A stretch of 64,000 nt of DNA from Rhynchonema sp. JSB1_4 (GCA_030248065.1 JASAMV010007143.1:1-64000); one strand, 5' to 3'; positions 1 through 11,424 are shown, counted from the first letter of the stretch. The notes: generated from the letters alone by a model not told the origin. Numbers and translations: made by a program.

Positions 1-251
1 GCTTTCTCTCAGAGTGAGCGCATTGACACGGTCTGCCCTCCCAGATTATTCGTTGCACTGGCCTTGGCTAGAAGGACAAGAATAACGCATGCAACAGAAG
101 TATCACAATGCTCCTTGCAATGTACGTTCACCTAAAGTGACAGGTAATCATACCACACTCAACAACCAAATCTACACTTATTGCAATGTCGCATAGTTTT
201 ATTCAAATGCATCAGCACAAAACCAATATATAGTAGCAACGTTTGGTAATG

Positions 252-1323
252 TCAAGCGTGTTTCTTCAAGACATGCTGTCGCAGCTGCCACCTGAAATAT
301 TCGACGAAACGCTAAAAACCTTTGACTGTATCGCAAACATGATGATGTTTCATACACTCACTTCGTAATGTAGGCAGCACTGCAATGCACGCACTCGAAC
401 TTATCACCAGTGTGCGTGCGCATGTGACGCGACAGGGAACACGCCTGTGTGAAAGATCGACCACAGCTCACACACGTGAACGGTCGTTCGTCGTTGTGTG
501 TACGCTTGTGCAGCGCCTAAACAGTAAAATAATCCAATCCGAATTGAGGGCATAACATATAAAACACGAAAACAAACCAACCAATGAACGCTTATTCACA
601 TACGTCTTGCTACAAACGTCACAGTTTTGCTTCATTCTATCCTTCTTTTCACTGTCGATATCTGCATAACAAACATGATGGCATTGCCGATTACGTTTTA
701 CAACTTCAAGTTCCACAACTTTCAGATCCCTAAATTGTAAACTGACCTAGCTTCACGTCTCTGGCTTGACTTCGGATGCGTTCATTTATCGTTTGCTGTT
801 CTGGCAACCAATCAATCTTCAGTGCCACGTTTGAACGCGATTTTGTTTCTTTGCGCGCATTTACTGTACGCCAAAAGCACTGAAAAAGAAAATGGCATTT
901 CACAACAGACCTTGGTATCAGTGACCCATACACCCACAATCAGAAATTCAGGAAACAAATTGTTGTGCGAGATTAGATTCGACAAGACCAGCCAGTATTG
1001 CACCAGGGCTGCACCGCATGTGAGCCACATAAAATTAGTTTGGTGTGGAACTACCTGAATTGCAAGTAAAAAACGCTTGCATAAAACCAAACGAATTCAT
1101 TGCTCACCTGATCAGTATCATTCTTCAAATCAGACCACCACGGTGCGTGTGTGGTGCGCACGTGGACAACGCCATCAGATTTTTTCTTGAAGCACACGCC
1201 ACACTTGACACACTCAAAAAACAGCGGATGGACATCGTTTAGGTGACGCTTCAATCTTCGCACATCGGTGAACGACGCAAAACAAATGTCACATGAGTGA
1301 CGACGCACAGTTGACGTTGACAT
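252..1323 (-). CDS. Five-finger C2H2 zinc-finger protein
   Basis: Five exons join in phase: 1323-1108, 879-809, 729-582, 516-362, 291-252, giving 209 residues. I see five C2H2 fingers: two in exon 1 (starting CDICF and CVKCG), one split over exons 3/4 (CDVCSKTY then LALHKRTH), one in exon 4 (CVSCGRSF...HMRTH) and a last one split over exons 4/5 (CVHCSAAY...HVLKKH) just before the stop. The start ATG at 1323 is chosen because the frame upstream has no finger; an ATG at 1338 is also in frame. An AATAAA lies past the stop near 203-198. Probably a nuclear DNA- or RNA-binding regulator; the target cannot be inferred. The exon 2 donor (GTTGCC) is the least certain junction; the longer alternative leaves an intron of only 17-28 nt. 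Confidence 0.75.
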
Positions 1324-1833
1324 CACTTTGAATAGCATGATCGTGTTTTTGAATGGGACATGAACGACACAAACAGTCACACAACAGGAGGTAAAGAGGA
1401 TTCGTGGCAGCAGTCCTTGCAAGCCAGTGAACACCGACATTGATCATAACAATAAAAGAGCCAGTCTTTTATGCCATAAGTTCGCACGGTGATATATGGA
1501 CGTCACGAATTCAATAACGCAACAAACTGTGTGCACGACTGCAATGAGTGGTTCCTGTTTCACTGTGGTTTCACAATTTGATCGTTAGCCATTAGATGCT
1601 GTGGAATTGTTGAAGACGCCATGTTGTTGTATAGACGCTCGGCGCCGGGTACTATAATAAACATAACAACGCAGAACCAAACAGTTACTGCATTTCTTTA
1701 TTAATATTAAAATAAAGAACAAGCTTTTGAAACTGACAGCGAGATTGGCGCCATTTCCTGAAAAGTTGATCACGACAGTGCACATAGATTGCATATCGAA
1801 GCAGTATCTGCATACATCATCGGTTGCTCACTG

Positions 1834-2028
1834 ATGTTGATTTTCAGCAGCTCGAGGAATTGACGCTCCAGTATGACTACCTGCAAAAAGCATAAAAGTT
1901 AAACATCACACAATCGCAGACCCAACCTGATGATGGCATTGTCTCGCGCTTTCATTTGCAAGTCCACCCGCACTCGCTTCAGTGTTTGCACACCAGGGTC
2001 CAGCAGCAGTTCGGTCGGTTTCCTTGAT
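1834..2028 (-). CDS. Possible exon pair, unknown protein
   Basis: An open stretch on the minus strand (about 2028-1928) encodes a basic, helix-like segment ending KARDNAII. It is followed, after an apparent TTTTTGCAG acceptor at about 1881, by a second open stretch that begins VVILERQFLELLKI and reaches a stop near 1785. The two do not join in phase with a normal intron length. They could therefore be exons separated by unseen sequence, or a decayed copy. An NKAD word just upstream recalls the GTPase G4 motif, but no other GTPase motif is visible. Function not recognised. Confidence 0.25.
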
Positions 2029-2699
2029 TTATCAATCAAATCAGCCTTGTTCAACAGCAGTATGTGGTGTGCAGCATTGTGGTGTGCAGCGAATAGTTCA
2101 ATGATGACGAGATGATGACCTGTGAATGACATGCAACCGTTGTGCACTGAAACACAAGAGGAGACATCAACAAGTTCATGGAACGCACACACTGTTGCAC
2201 CGCACTGGTCACACAATGTCACTGGTGATGTTTTCAAACCCGGTGGGTGCACCATGACATCATCAGTGCAAATGCAGTGCACCGGATGGTACCTTAAACA
2301 GGCTGGAGAGCACATCCAGCTGCATGGATGCACTGTGCAAACACACAAAAACAGACAGCGCAGCACATCCTAACGCAGTCACTGAAGCTTGAGGGGACCA
2401 ATAAACAAGCACCCATCCAACAAAAATGCTGAGGTTGCATCAAAACTGAATTTGCAGCGTGTTTGTTTGGCCGTTTCTGGCTGTTTTCGCAAAGGTGCAC
2501 CCTGTCATCTTCAGTGTGATTGCAACGGGTGGCTACGCGGCCCAAGCAACTCACAAGCGAGCTGGTTTTGTGCCCGCGTAATACACCAGTGATAGTTCAA
2601 ACTGTCAGCGAATAGACTTGCCACCATTTCCGTTGTGTTCGAACGCACTTGCCGTGCGAACCAAACAAGACAGACACAGCAGTGTGCGTTCACTAATCA

Positions 2700-3260
2700 A
2701 ATATGCAACTTTTACGCTGGTCGAAATCTATGGGACGTGCAGAAAATAGTCCGGAGGAGAAGTTGTACCAACTCGTTATTGATATACAGCCAAACCGATA
2801 CGTATTGAACAGAGTGGTATCCTACTGCATTGTTCACTATGAAAACAAAACTATAGGTTCACCATGTCGACGTTGACTGTGGTCGCAAATGAACCATCCT
2901 GCCTCAAGCGGCACCACTGCATGCGTGTTCACGGATAACTCATCACGGCCAGCTGTAGCTGCGCTATTTTTTTAGAAAAATATTTTCACAAGAAAACTGT
3001 TGTATGGGTTTTCTGCTTCCATGGGAAATTTTTTCGGGCCAGCAAATGATAAAAAGTTTAATCAAAAAGCTTAATTAAGGAAGGCAAAATTATTATGAAA
3101 AGATGCTTCAGGATGGTTACCAAAAAGGTAAATAACATAATACTTTTGAAAAATTTTGCAATAATTTTCACAAATTCTGCAAATTTTGTTCATAAAATTT
3201 CAAAATCCAATACGTTTTTCTTTTTTCATCAAAAATATAATTCGCCTAAAAAACCGGAAA
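2700..3260. other. No gene seen
   Basis: AT-rich sequence with short poly(A)/poly(T) tracts and no long open frame with splice signals on either strand. Nothing else recognisable. Confidence 0.4.
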
Positions 3261-3879
3261 ACTGTTTTTAAGTATGTTGATGAATCGCACCGCAACTAAA
3301 CAGCCGGCCAACGCTTTCAATCACGGCACGAGACCGAACCTTTAGTATGGTGTACTGCCAGCAGATTTGCACGAACCTTGCCACAGTTCGGGCCATGTTG
3401 ACGGCCAGGTGCTGTGCATGTGCTGTCGAAGATGACACCATGTAGATGGTGATCGGCGCTCGGCACCGCGTGCTGCAACAAATGACAACCCAGAAGCAAC
3501 GCAAGCTTGCATTTTCAACAAGGCGAAAAATGTAATTTAATAATAATAATACAATCATAATTATAATCAAACTGACAGCGAGGTTGGCGCTCCGTTTTCT
3601 CGACAGCCGATCCACATTTGACGACATGGATCACTTCACTGAGCAATGTGCACTTTGGCTACAAATTGGGTAATGAAGTTCATTTATCCGTATTTTGTTG
3701 CGGGCGGGCGGGAGGTGTTTTTGAAAACAAAACAGCATCGGACTATAATATCGGTCTTTTTGCATAAAACGAATGGCAATGTGAGGGTACCCCCACAACA
3801 GTAAAAGTAAGTACCCTGCCACTTGAAGTGACAGTCCCTCACAACCCCGTCCCTGGTCACACAGCCACTGAGGTGTCAA

Positions 3880-5765
3880 TCGGGCCAGACACGTTGGACA
3901 TCTGGGCCCAATTCTTTCTCATGGTTTTCACAAGTTCATGATGAACATGAACAGCTTTTGTCAGTTTTCTGTCGAGAACATAAATGGATGTTTTGCATAC
4001 AAATTCGCACAAGAAACATCAGTTTCTGAGACAAAACGATCATGATTTATTCTCAATTTTGTTCGGTTAGGACATTGGGATCAAACATCCAAAAGCCTGT
4101 CTTGATGGCCCGATTGACACTTGTATTGTGGGTAGGCAGGCTCCGATTGGAGATGACAGTCCATCCCCAGCCGGAAAAAATGTTTTTCCATGCGTTCCCG
4201 GGTGTTGGAAAAACCAAAAAAACCAAAGGTCCGGGCACTTTTGGAACAAGAGAGACTATCTTCTTTCAAAACTCAAATCTATCACGGTGAAAGTCGCCGT
4301 TATTGCTTGTTTTGGGAAGAGCATAGCATAATAACCATTATTAAAACACATACACGGTGTCAGTAGTGATCAAAACACGTGCTCAAAATGCTTGTGTTCT
4401 GCTTCCCTATGCTTATTCACTGCGGTTCCTAATCAGTTTTTTCGTTTTGTGGTTATTTCCAAAAACATAAAGAACCAAAATATAGGATTGGGTAGTGGTA
4501 CCGGGAGCACAAACTGGTGTTGGTATTGGATTTTGGTGCAGGGCGGTAAAAGTATGGATCTAAAAAGTGGTTTTGCGCGACCCACGCTGGTCCGGGCCAG
4601 CCAACCAGTGATGCAGTTGGGGGGGGGGGGTGGGGTTTGGGGGTAATACCCCGACGCAACTGCTAGGTAGCTTTCTTGCTCCCAAACCCATACCCCCAAA
4701 CTGGATACCCTGCTTCTTGCTCCGGTCATCAAGTGAAAAAAAGTGTTGATTTTAGTGCCAAAATGACAATTTTAGGGTTCAAAATAGTCAAATTCGCTCA
4801 AATTTGCTCACACATGCACAAAAAATACGCATTTTAAGGCTTATTTTGGCATAATTTTGACCAATTTTTTATACCCCTGTTTTTGACCGAGGTCGATTGC
4901 GACCTCTGTACCAAAGAAAAGGAAAACATCTATTTCCGGTTTTTTAAAAAAAATAACGAAATTTTTTTCACCCAACTCTGTGAGGTTTAGAAAAGTGAAA
5001 AAGTCCAAAATGGCAACAATGTTAATTTTTCGAAAAAATAATTGGCGTTTCACAATTGGGCCTTGAGACAGCTTTACAAGAGTAAATATGATGATGGACT
5101 ATACGCGAAGCGCAAGGCTTTTGAGAGTTAGACTTCGAATAGCGGGTCTTTTGCTTGAATTTTTGTTTTACAGGGCCGATCGGGGCGGCATCCTCGGCCC
5201 GTCCCGGCCGCTCAAATGTTCATCTCGGGGCGAGCCGCGATTTTTGACTGTTCGATTGGGCCGGGCCAGTTCTGTGGCTACTTCTGAGGAGGAGACCCCG
5301 TACCTTTGAGCCCAAAAAAACATATACCCGGGTGGGAAAAACCGGTTTGGTATACTGGCGGAAAAAACCGGTTTTTTATATTTCGTGAAAAAAAACCGAA
5401 ATAAAGCCAAAAAACGAAAAAAAAAACGATAAAAACCCCAGTGCATGAGAATAGGGGAATCCCAAATGAGGTATTTTTGACACATCGTAATGTTGGCACA
5501 GACACTACAGCAGCGTTGGAGGTGAGGGGGGGTTGCGGGGTAGCCCACTCCCAATACAGTAGGTATCCTCCCTCGATTGGTACAGTAGGTATCAGTGTCG
5601 TGGCTGATTGATTCCCCCAAAGGGGCAGGTACCTTGCAACCACCCCTTGGTGGGGTGGGGGAAGGGCAGGTGCCTTGCAACCATCCCGGAGGGTACCTTA
5701 CAACCATCAATTTATGGTTCGTATAATTAAAAATGGATGTTTTTCGACCTCAACACTAGGCATGT
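3880..5765. other. Repeat-fragment region without a gene
   Basis: From about 4480 the sequence turns into fragments of the repeat families seen elsewhere: a G9 run at 4621, CCGGTTT/AAACCGG-rich stretches at 5330-5420, GGTATC/CAGTAGGTATC words at 5550-5600, and GTTGCAAGG words (minus sense) at 5630-5705. Frames overlapping this block are proline-, glycine- or lysine-rich translations of low-complexity DNA and are not genes. Confidence 0.5.
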
Positions 5766-5768
5766 GGG

Positions 5769-6172
5769 CAGTGGTGTAGCTACCCAGGCGGGGCGGCAAC
5801 CTACTGTACCACCCAAAATGCGGGGCAGCAACCTACCTACTGTACCAGCCGAGCTAGGGGGGGGTCGTACAACTTGGGGGGGGTCATCTGGAAACCGAAA
5901 TTTTTTATGTCTAAATACTGAAGAAAATGTGGCCTAAAACACAAATTTCGCGCGCGGCGCGCGATTTTTCGCCTATTTGCAGACAAATATGCGAATTTTA
6001 TGCAATTTTAAGCCAAAAATGAATGTTTTGGGTGAAAAGTTAGGTGGGGCGGCAACCTACCTACTGTACCAGGGGAGGGGCGGCAACCTACCTACTGTAC
6101 CAGGTGAGGGGCGGCAACCTACCTACTGTACCTAGGGGGGGACCCCCCACTCCCCCCCCAGCTACACCATTG
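5769..6172. mobile_element. hAT-type MITE, family A, copy 1
   Basis: Ends are CAGTGGTGTAGCT and AGCTACACCATTG, an imperfect inverted pair. Inside, the word CTACTGTACC with GGCGGCAACCTAC recurs twice near the left end and three times near the right end, all in the same orientation, around an AT-rich core with a CGCGCG palindrome near 5950. The copy at 12330-12754 is its reverse complement over the whole length. The 8-bp target duplication is not exact here: GGCATGTGGG lies to the left and GGCATGGG to the right. Confidence 0.8.
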
Positions 6173-6240
6173 GGCATGGGCACAATACCGATTTTTAGGC
6201 CCACCCAATACCCAATACCTGGCCTCTGACCCAATACCCA

Positions 6241-6519
6241 ATGGCAACTTTTGGAAAAAAACGTTTTTTCCAAAAATTTCCGAGATATTTTCCGAGGTTG
6301 CGAGAGGATGTTGTCAAAACCAATGTAAATCGGTACTACACAGTTCAAAATGAGCACTTTTTAATCTCCAAGTGCATTTTTAGCCTGTTTCAGGCCATTT
6401 CCCGACGAAATTTTCTTCAAAATTGGCGTTTTTGGACCATGGGTATCCTCAAGTACTGGAAAAACATTTGGAAAAAAACGGTTTTTTTTCAACATATTTT
6501 GCGAAAAATACGCAAGTAG
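6241..6519. repeat. Dispersed repeat, pair of 63247-63555
   Basis: About 280 bp is strongly similar in the same orientation to 63247-63555. Both begin GGCAACTTTTGGAAAAAAACG, both pass through GGATGTTGTCAAAACCAATG and TTTGGACCATGGGTATCC, and both end at AAAATACGCAAGTA. The copies lie almost at opposite ends of the window, each beside other MITE fragments. Internal T/A-rich hairpins suggest another non-autonomous transposon; ends not resolved in this copy. Confidence 0.65.
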
Positions 6520-6626
6520 TGTGCCAGCAGGGCGGGTAGGGGGTAGTGTACCAGACCGGGGCGGGTAGGTAGGGTACCATTGGGGTTGGGGGACCCCCCT
6601 CCCCAGCCACAGCACTGCATCCAGCC

Positions 6627-6880
6627 ACAGCACCGGTACAGTGTGTAGTCGCCGCCCCCCCCCCCCCCGGCTGGTACAGTAGGTCGTGATTTTTGGCTCA
6701 GAATGGTATAAAATCTGTATTTTTCACGCCAAATAGGGGAAAATCGCGCGTCACGCGTGAAATTAGCGTTTTAGAGCACATTCTAATCAAAATTTAGACG
6801 TTAAAAATTTCGTCCCCCCCAGGTCGGCCGGTACCGCAGTAGGTAGCTTGCCATCCCACATTTTTGGTGGTACACTGGTA
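6627..6880. mobile_element. Partial family A MITE
   Basis: Matches the core of the family A copy at 58262-58572: TTTTTGGCTCA.AATGGTATAAAATC, then ATTTTTCA, then a GCGTTTTAGAGCACATT-like block and CGGCCGGTACC/GGTACAG words. It also carries a degenerate CGCGCGT/ACGCGTG core near 6746. Neither terminal inverted repeat is intact; GCCACAGCACTG and GCCACAGCACCG at 6602-6635 are ends of neighbouring elements. Confidence 0.55.
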
Positions 6881-7371
6881 CAGTTGAGGTTGCTGCTCCG
6901 CCGGAGGTCGCAATCAAGCCGGGTTGGGCCGGCCCGGCTCGGCCAGAGCCACGTAATCTCCGGCCCGGTCCGAGCGTTTGGACTCGGGTGCCCGGCCCAG
7001 TGTAGTTCCTGGGGGAGGGGGGGTCCCCCAAGATACACTAACCGCCGCAACGAAGGTACACTGGTACACTAACCCCCGCGCCAGGTACACTAACCGCCTC
7101 AATTTTTGCCCAAAATGGGCAACATGGGTGATTTTTAGATCGATGTTGTCAAAAGTCGCCAAAATACCCTTTTTATGGAGAATTTTTTCCAAAAAGGGAC
7201 AAAGATCGGTCAAATTTTCTACATCAAAAAGTGACTTTTTCATGAATTTGGCTCTTCCCCTTCCCCCCCAGGAGGTACACTAACCGCCGCACGAAAAAAA
7301 GGGGTAGGTACACTAACCGCCGCGCCGGGCCAGGAACTACACTGCCAGGCCGGGGCGAGTAGGGTGCTATT

Positions 7372-7801
7372 CAGTGTAGTGGCAGGCAGATGGTTGCAAG
7401 GTACCCTTGGGGGGGGGATGGATCCAGATGGTTGCAAGGTACCCCCCCTACCCAGCCTCCAGAAGGTTGCAAGATACCCCTGGGGTCCGAAAAAAGGGTG
7501 TTTTTTGCATGCTTTTTTCTGCAAAATTGGCCGAAAAAATGGTACTTTTTTGTTTGGCCGAAAATTTGCCCAAAGTAGCTATTATATGGAGGTTTGCGCG
7601 CGGAGCGCGCGATTTTTGGGGTTTTGAGGTCGAAAAACACCCATTTTTGCCTATAAAAACCATAAATTTATGGTTGCAAGGTACACCCCGGGTGGTTGCA
7701 AGGTGCCTACCCTTCTCCCCCCATTCGCCCCCAAGGGGTGGTTGCAAGGTACCTACTCCTTAGGGGGGGAATCTCTCCCCATCCCCCCAGCCACTACACT
7801 G
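7372..7801. mobile_element. hAT-type MITE, family V, intact copy
   Basis: Ends CAGTGTAGTGGC and GCCACTACACTG are perfect 12-bp inverted repeats. They are flanked by an exact 8-bp duplication GTGCTATT (7364-7371 and 7802-7809). Inside, GTTGCAAGGTAC/GTTGCAAGATAC words recur three times on the left and three times on the right in one orientation, around a GCGCGCGGAGCGCGCG core near 7597. A second copy, broken by three insertions, occupies 61271 to about 63095. Confidence 0.88.
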
Positions 7802-7866
7802 GTGCTATTGGGGATACCCTCCCCCCAGCCCCAGCCACAGCACTGAGATACAAGGCGAAGCCAGCC

Positions 7867-8782
7867 CAGTGTAGTTCCTGGTCCGGAGGGGGAACAGGCG
7901 GTACCCCCCTTTTTTTCGGAGGGGGAACAGACGTACCCACCTGGGGGGGAGGGGGGGGGGACCCGGAAGGGGGGGGGGAGGACCAGTGTAGTACTTGGTC
8001 AGGGTGTTGACGATAGATAGATTGGGACCCGAAATGTGTTGACGATAGATAGATGACCCAAGTCCGAAATCTGGGGGGTCGACCCAAACTTGTTGACGAT
8101 AGATAGATGGTGGGGGGGGGGCGCCAAAAATCAAGGTATAGTATTGTGTACTAAGTAGGTAATAATGTGTAAATATTAATGAAAATGTACTCAGATGTAC
8201 TAAATTCGCGCGTAGCGCGCGATCTTTTGCCTATCTGGGACAAAAAATGCCGACTTTGAGCCATTTTGAGGCAAAAATACCCATTTTGGGGTCGAAATGT
8301 GTTGACGATTAATAGATTGTTCCCAAAATTTGTTGACGATAGATAGATTTGCCCATAAGTGTTGACGATAGATAGATGAAATCAAAAAGTGTTGACGATA
8401 GATAGATGAATTTGGGGGGACCCCCCCCCCCCCCCCCCCCCCCCAAGGTACCTACCCTCACACCCCCCCCCCCCAAGTACTACCCTGGGGGGAGGACCCA
8501 AATTTGGAGAAAAGTCATTTTTTGAGGTCGAAAATTTGGCTCATTTTTGCCCCTTTTTGGGAAAAAATCTCAATAAAAAGGGTATTTTGGCGATTTTTGA
8601 CAACATTTACCTAAAAATCACCCATTTTAGACCTAAAAATGCCTATTTTAGGCCAAAATTTGCCTATTTTAGGTAAAAATTGGGGGAGCAGACGTACCCG
8701 GAGGGGGAACAGTGCGGCAGGCGTACCATCGAGGGGAACAGACGTACCCGAGGGTGACCCCCCTCCCCCAGGAACTACACTG
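7867..8782. mobile_element. hAT-type MITE, family T, with nested insert
   Basis: Ends CAGTGTAGTTCCTGG and CCAGGAACTACACTG are perfect inverted repeats flanked by an exact 8-bp duplication AGCCAGCC (7859-7866 and 8783-8790). Its interior (7885-7983 and 8490-8782) matches the uninterrupted copy at 61856-62237, including GGGGGAACAGACGTACCC words. The middle is occupied by a second element at 7984-8489. Confidence 0.88.
7984..8489. mobile_element. Nested MITE, family S (GTTGACGATAGATAGAT words)
   Basis: Ends CAGTGTAGTACTTGG and CCAAGTACTACCCTG. The flanking duplication is GGGAGGAC (7976-7983 and 8490-8497), counting two extra Gs of a G-run as slippage. GTTGACGATAGATAGAT occurs three times near the left end and four times near the right end (one variant), in one orientation. 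A CGCGCGTAGCGCGCG core lies at about 8207. A long C-run (about 8417-8443) and C-rich DNA precede the right end. Confidence 0.8.
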
Positions 8783-8799
8783 AGCCAGCCCAAACCCAA

Positions 8800-9060
8800 G
8801 ACGGGCAAAGCGCCATAGCGCTGTCAAGGCACAATGCGTAGATCACTGAACAAAATCATGACCAGAAAGTGCGCTGCGGATGAACGCAAAGACGGCAATT
8901 TATTGTTTATCAGCACATCTCATAATTGGCCACAAAATTTAGCCATCCATCATCACAGAAAAGAAAAATAAATGGGTCGTCACTGGTGGTCTAAGATTGA
9001 AAGTTCCGTTCAACATTTTGTTCTCTCACTTTTGGAGCTCGATGCCTGATTTTCAGGGAG
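8800..9060. other. No gene seen
   Basis: Unremarkable sequence between the repeat block and the next open frame. No splice-bounded open frame recognised. Confidence 0.3.
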
Positions 9061-9227
9061 CCGAGCGACTACAGCAAACTGAATTTCTCTCCCGAAGTGC
9101 TGCATTCGGAGGTGAATTTCACATGAAAAATTAGAATGTTCGGTGTCATCGTCTCTTTGAAATGTGTTTGTTCAGACTTGATCTTGTAGCCAGGAGACGG
9201 GGGGGGGGGGGGGGCCCCCACACCCCC

Positions 9228-9228
<1 letters not shown>

Positions 9229-9276
<48 letters not shown>
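9229..9276. repeat. Poly(A) tract of 48 A
   Basis: An uninterrupted run of 48 A directly follows a G-run and a C-rich stretch (9199-9228). A frame on the minus strand runs through it as poly-Phe and is not credible there. It could be a retroposed tail or a simple repeat; no upstream retroelement body recognised. Confidence 0.7.
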
Positions 9277-9277
<1 letters not shown>

Positions 9278-9560
9278 CAAATGCCATAAGAATAGCTGTT
9301 GGAACCAAAAAGTTGTCGTGCTGAACGGCGTGTGCTTCGATGATCCTACGTGTGAATAGGTACTTTTCCATTCGTATTTCTGGGGCTAGTTTGGCAGGAC
9401 AGAATCCGTAGCTGTTTCGTGCGACAAATGTGTGCCAGACGCGATGTTGACGTCGTTTGTTGCGCGTGATGTGCTCCAGTAATTGGGTTGTGGTGGACGG
9501 TAGTTTTCGTCTACGTGGAGCAGCTACCGCTTGGGCATGCGCACACTGCACTTTAATCAT
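9277..9560 (-). CDS. Possible exon, unknown
   Basis: A minus-strand open frame of about 90 codons starts at ATG 9560 or after a GTGCAG acceptor about 13 nt inside. It includes PRRRKLPSTTTQ and YLFTRRIIEAHAVQHDNF and runs into the poly(T) tract at 9276. Composition looks protein-like, but there is no homologue I recognise, no donor site before the tract and no clear partner exon. It may be a fragment. Confidence 0.2.
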
Positions 9561-9839
9561 GCATGGCTGTTATAGGGTATGACACAGTGCACGTACTTTT
9601 TCTTACAGGAAACGTAGGTATGTACATATACGTACATATGTAGAAGGTGTCGGCTTATATAACCTAACCTGGGATGCACTATAATCAAACAGGCCCGAGT
9701 GGTAGCTGCCCTAGGCGGACATGGTTTAAAAGATGGTAGGATAAAAGAACTTCTTTTTGTAGTCAATCGGGTAGCCACGCATTGTATTTCGCAGAGCCGC
9801 TTCAGTTGCTCGTTGACTTTCCGTTGATTTCATGCTTCT

Positions 9840-10523
9840 GAAGGAGTGTATGTGATGTATGTATGAGAGCCGCCAAAGTGCACAATTCCATTGAAAGGTA
9901 CAAACCGAGCAGCCGGCGTGTCTGTGTTCAAATGTCCGTCCCGCACCCACAAGTTGGCGTAATGTTGCGCGTTAAACAGTCGTCGCTCCGGTCCATTGAT
10001 GAGAAGTCTCATCGTATCGTCCAGGTGTTGGGCACTCAGCTTGTTTCTGAGCATTGTAACGTGTCTTGAATATAAGTGACCGTGGTCAAGAACATTAAAG
10101 TTATAGAGCGATATCAAACTTGGTGATCTGATCGAATCCAATGTGACTTTCTTTGGTCATGAAACATCTTTTTCGCTGGTCTACATTAGTGGGATCGCTA
10201 AATTTATTGATAAAACAGTCACGTGGCAAACGTGGGGCAGAACCGGTCCGATCCGATCACCAAGTTTGATATCGCCCGTGGTTTATGCGCGCAGCGCACA
10301 CGAACCGCTCGTCCGTCTTAATCATATTCATCACGGAAAAGCTTCGTTCTGCTTCAGCGGAACTGGGTGTCAAGACCAAACATGAACGGATAATCAGCCG
10401 GATGGTGTCACCCATCACAATCGATTCGTCAGCCAGCACATGCGCCCAGAACTCGTGGTCCGGAAGCGATTTGAATCTTTTCATTACTTCGCAGTTCTGC
10501 AGAAATCGGCCGAAATCCAACTG
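9840..10523 (-). CDS. hAT transposase C-terminal (dimerisation) domain
   Basis: Two exons, about 10520-10306 and 10046-9840, join through a GT-AG intron (10305-10047). The join recreates the conserved hAT C-terminal block: SSAEAERSFSVMNMIKTDE, R, then NKLSAQHLDD, LLINGPE and LWVRDGH. In hAT transposases this block forms the dimer interface and completes the catalytic fold. No BED finger or RNase H-like catalytic part is seen upstream on this strand, where another gene reads the opposite way. It is therefore a fragment or a domesticated remnant. The intron hosts a 168-bp MITE. The exon 1 acceptor (TGCCCAG) is inferred. Confidence 0.7.
10108..10275. mobile_element. Small MITE in the hAT-domain intron
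   Basis: Terminal inverted repeats GCGATATCAAACTTGGTGAT and ATCACCAAGTTTGATATCGC, about 28 bp with one mismatch (GATC(T/C)GATCG). The element is 168 bp with no coding content. I could not read a target duplication. It lies wholly inside the intron inferred for the transposase fragment. Confidence 0.75.
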
Positions 10524-10539
10524 GGCACAAAAAGTTGCA

Positions 10540-11424
10540 TGGTGATGCTGCTGCTCAACAACAACATCAAGGTGGCGGTGGTGACGGTGAGTTTTGTGAT
10601 CAGCGAACAGTTTTCAGCTATTTTTTTGATAATGTGTCCACAAACTCTCAAATAGATCGTCCGCCGTTCAGTCATTCACCACTTATGAAGTACAGTTACA
10701 GTCCCTGCTGAGTTCACCGTATTGAATGTGACTGACTCTGGTCATCGGGCGGCGCATTCTCTGTCTAATACAAAAGTTTGCACACTTTTTCAGAATGTTC
10801 TTCGGGTGCTGTTCAGTCGAATCACATCATTGATGATGCCGTCATCGAGCTCGGTGACGTTCACGTGGAGACGGAGGGTGGTGATGAGGAGGAAACTGAC
10901 GTCTATGTGATTGCGGACGATGGCGGCAGTGACGCGCGTGGTGGTGAGTGTTTTTTCTAACATCAAACTGGGCGATCTTATCCTGTGATAGCCACGTGCG
11001 TGGTGAGTCACAAACTATACTACTAATTTTGATCAGCGTCGGAACCTGTGCTCAGGAACACACGCGCGTTTAATCCGAAATCGTTTGTGCACAAAAATTG
11101 ACTGTTCAGGCCACAGGGACACGTAATAAACAACTTGCGCTGGTAAAAAAAAGTCGAAATGACAATCATAAACAGAAGATGATCTGAAATTTATTTTTTG
11201 CAGCGCGTTGTTCGTCGAGTGACAGTCCAGAGCTTGAAACATCTGCAAACTCATTCCGTAATCCCGTCTCTGAAACCGAGCCTGAAACATCGCAGCCACT
11301 GACCATTTTGATGGATGCCGGTGGCGTGCAAGCCACGATAAAGGGAAAAGCGGCTGTTGGCCTTGCCTGTGGCGTGGCAGGTGTTGGGATGGTAGTGGGT
11401 GATGCACTCAGCAAGTTAATGTAA
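10540..11424 (+). CDS. Unknown protein: acidic middle, Gly/Ala-rich C-terminus
   Basis: Three exons agree in phase: about 10540-10588 (Ala, Gln, His, Gly-rich, GTGAGT donor), 10794-10943 (TTTTTCAG acceptor, donor GTGAGT) and 11204-11424 (TTTTTTGCAG acceptor, TAA stop). Exon 2 is strongly acidic (GGDEEETDVYVIADDGG). Exon 3 starts with a Ser/Thr/Glu-rich stretch and ends in a hydrophobic glycine-rich segment (GLACGVAGVGMVVGDALSKL), which could be a membrane or amphipathic helix. The 5' end is not resolved. It begins next to, and on the opposite strand from, the hAT fragment. No family recognised. Confidence 0.45.

Larger units (their letters stand above)
1600..3625 (-). repeat. Two or three diverged copies of one segment
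   Basis: The segment around 1610-1760 and the segment around 3440-3600 share two aligned blocks: CTGACAGCGAG.TTGGCGC (1731 and 3570) and GGCGC(T/C)CGG-type sequence in front of an open frame (1640 and 3455). A third, weaker match to the first block lies near 2600 (CTGTCAGCGAATAG). The 3.5 kb copy keeps a longer open frame (stop near 3268) that runs through AVNMARTVARFVQ. This looks like an old local duplication, possibly of a gene fragment; no family recognised. Confidence 0.35.

Noticed and set aside
4433..8134. Many frames rich in Pro, Gly, Thr or Lys-Phe in the repeat block
   Set aside because: Translations of G/C runs, A/T runs and MITE word arrays that occur in all frames of the repeats.
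7984..8410. CRISPR-like array: GTTGACGATAGATAGAT repeated with spacers
   Set aside because: Spacing is irregular, the repeat lies at both ends of a transposon with inverted termini, and the host is an animal genome. These are subterminal words of a MITE.
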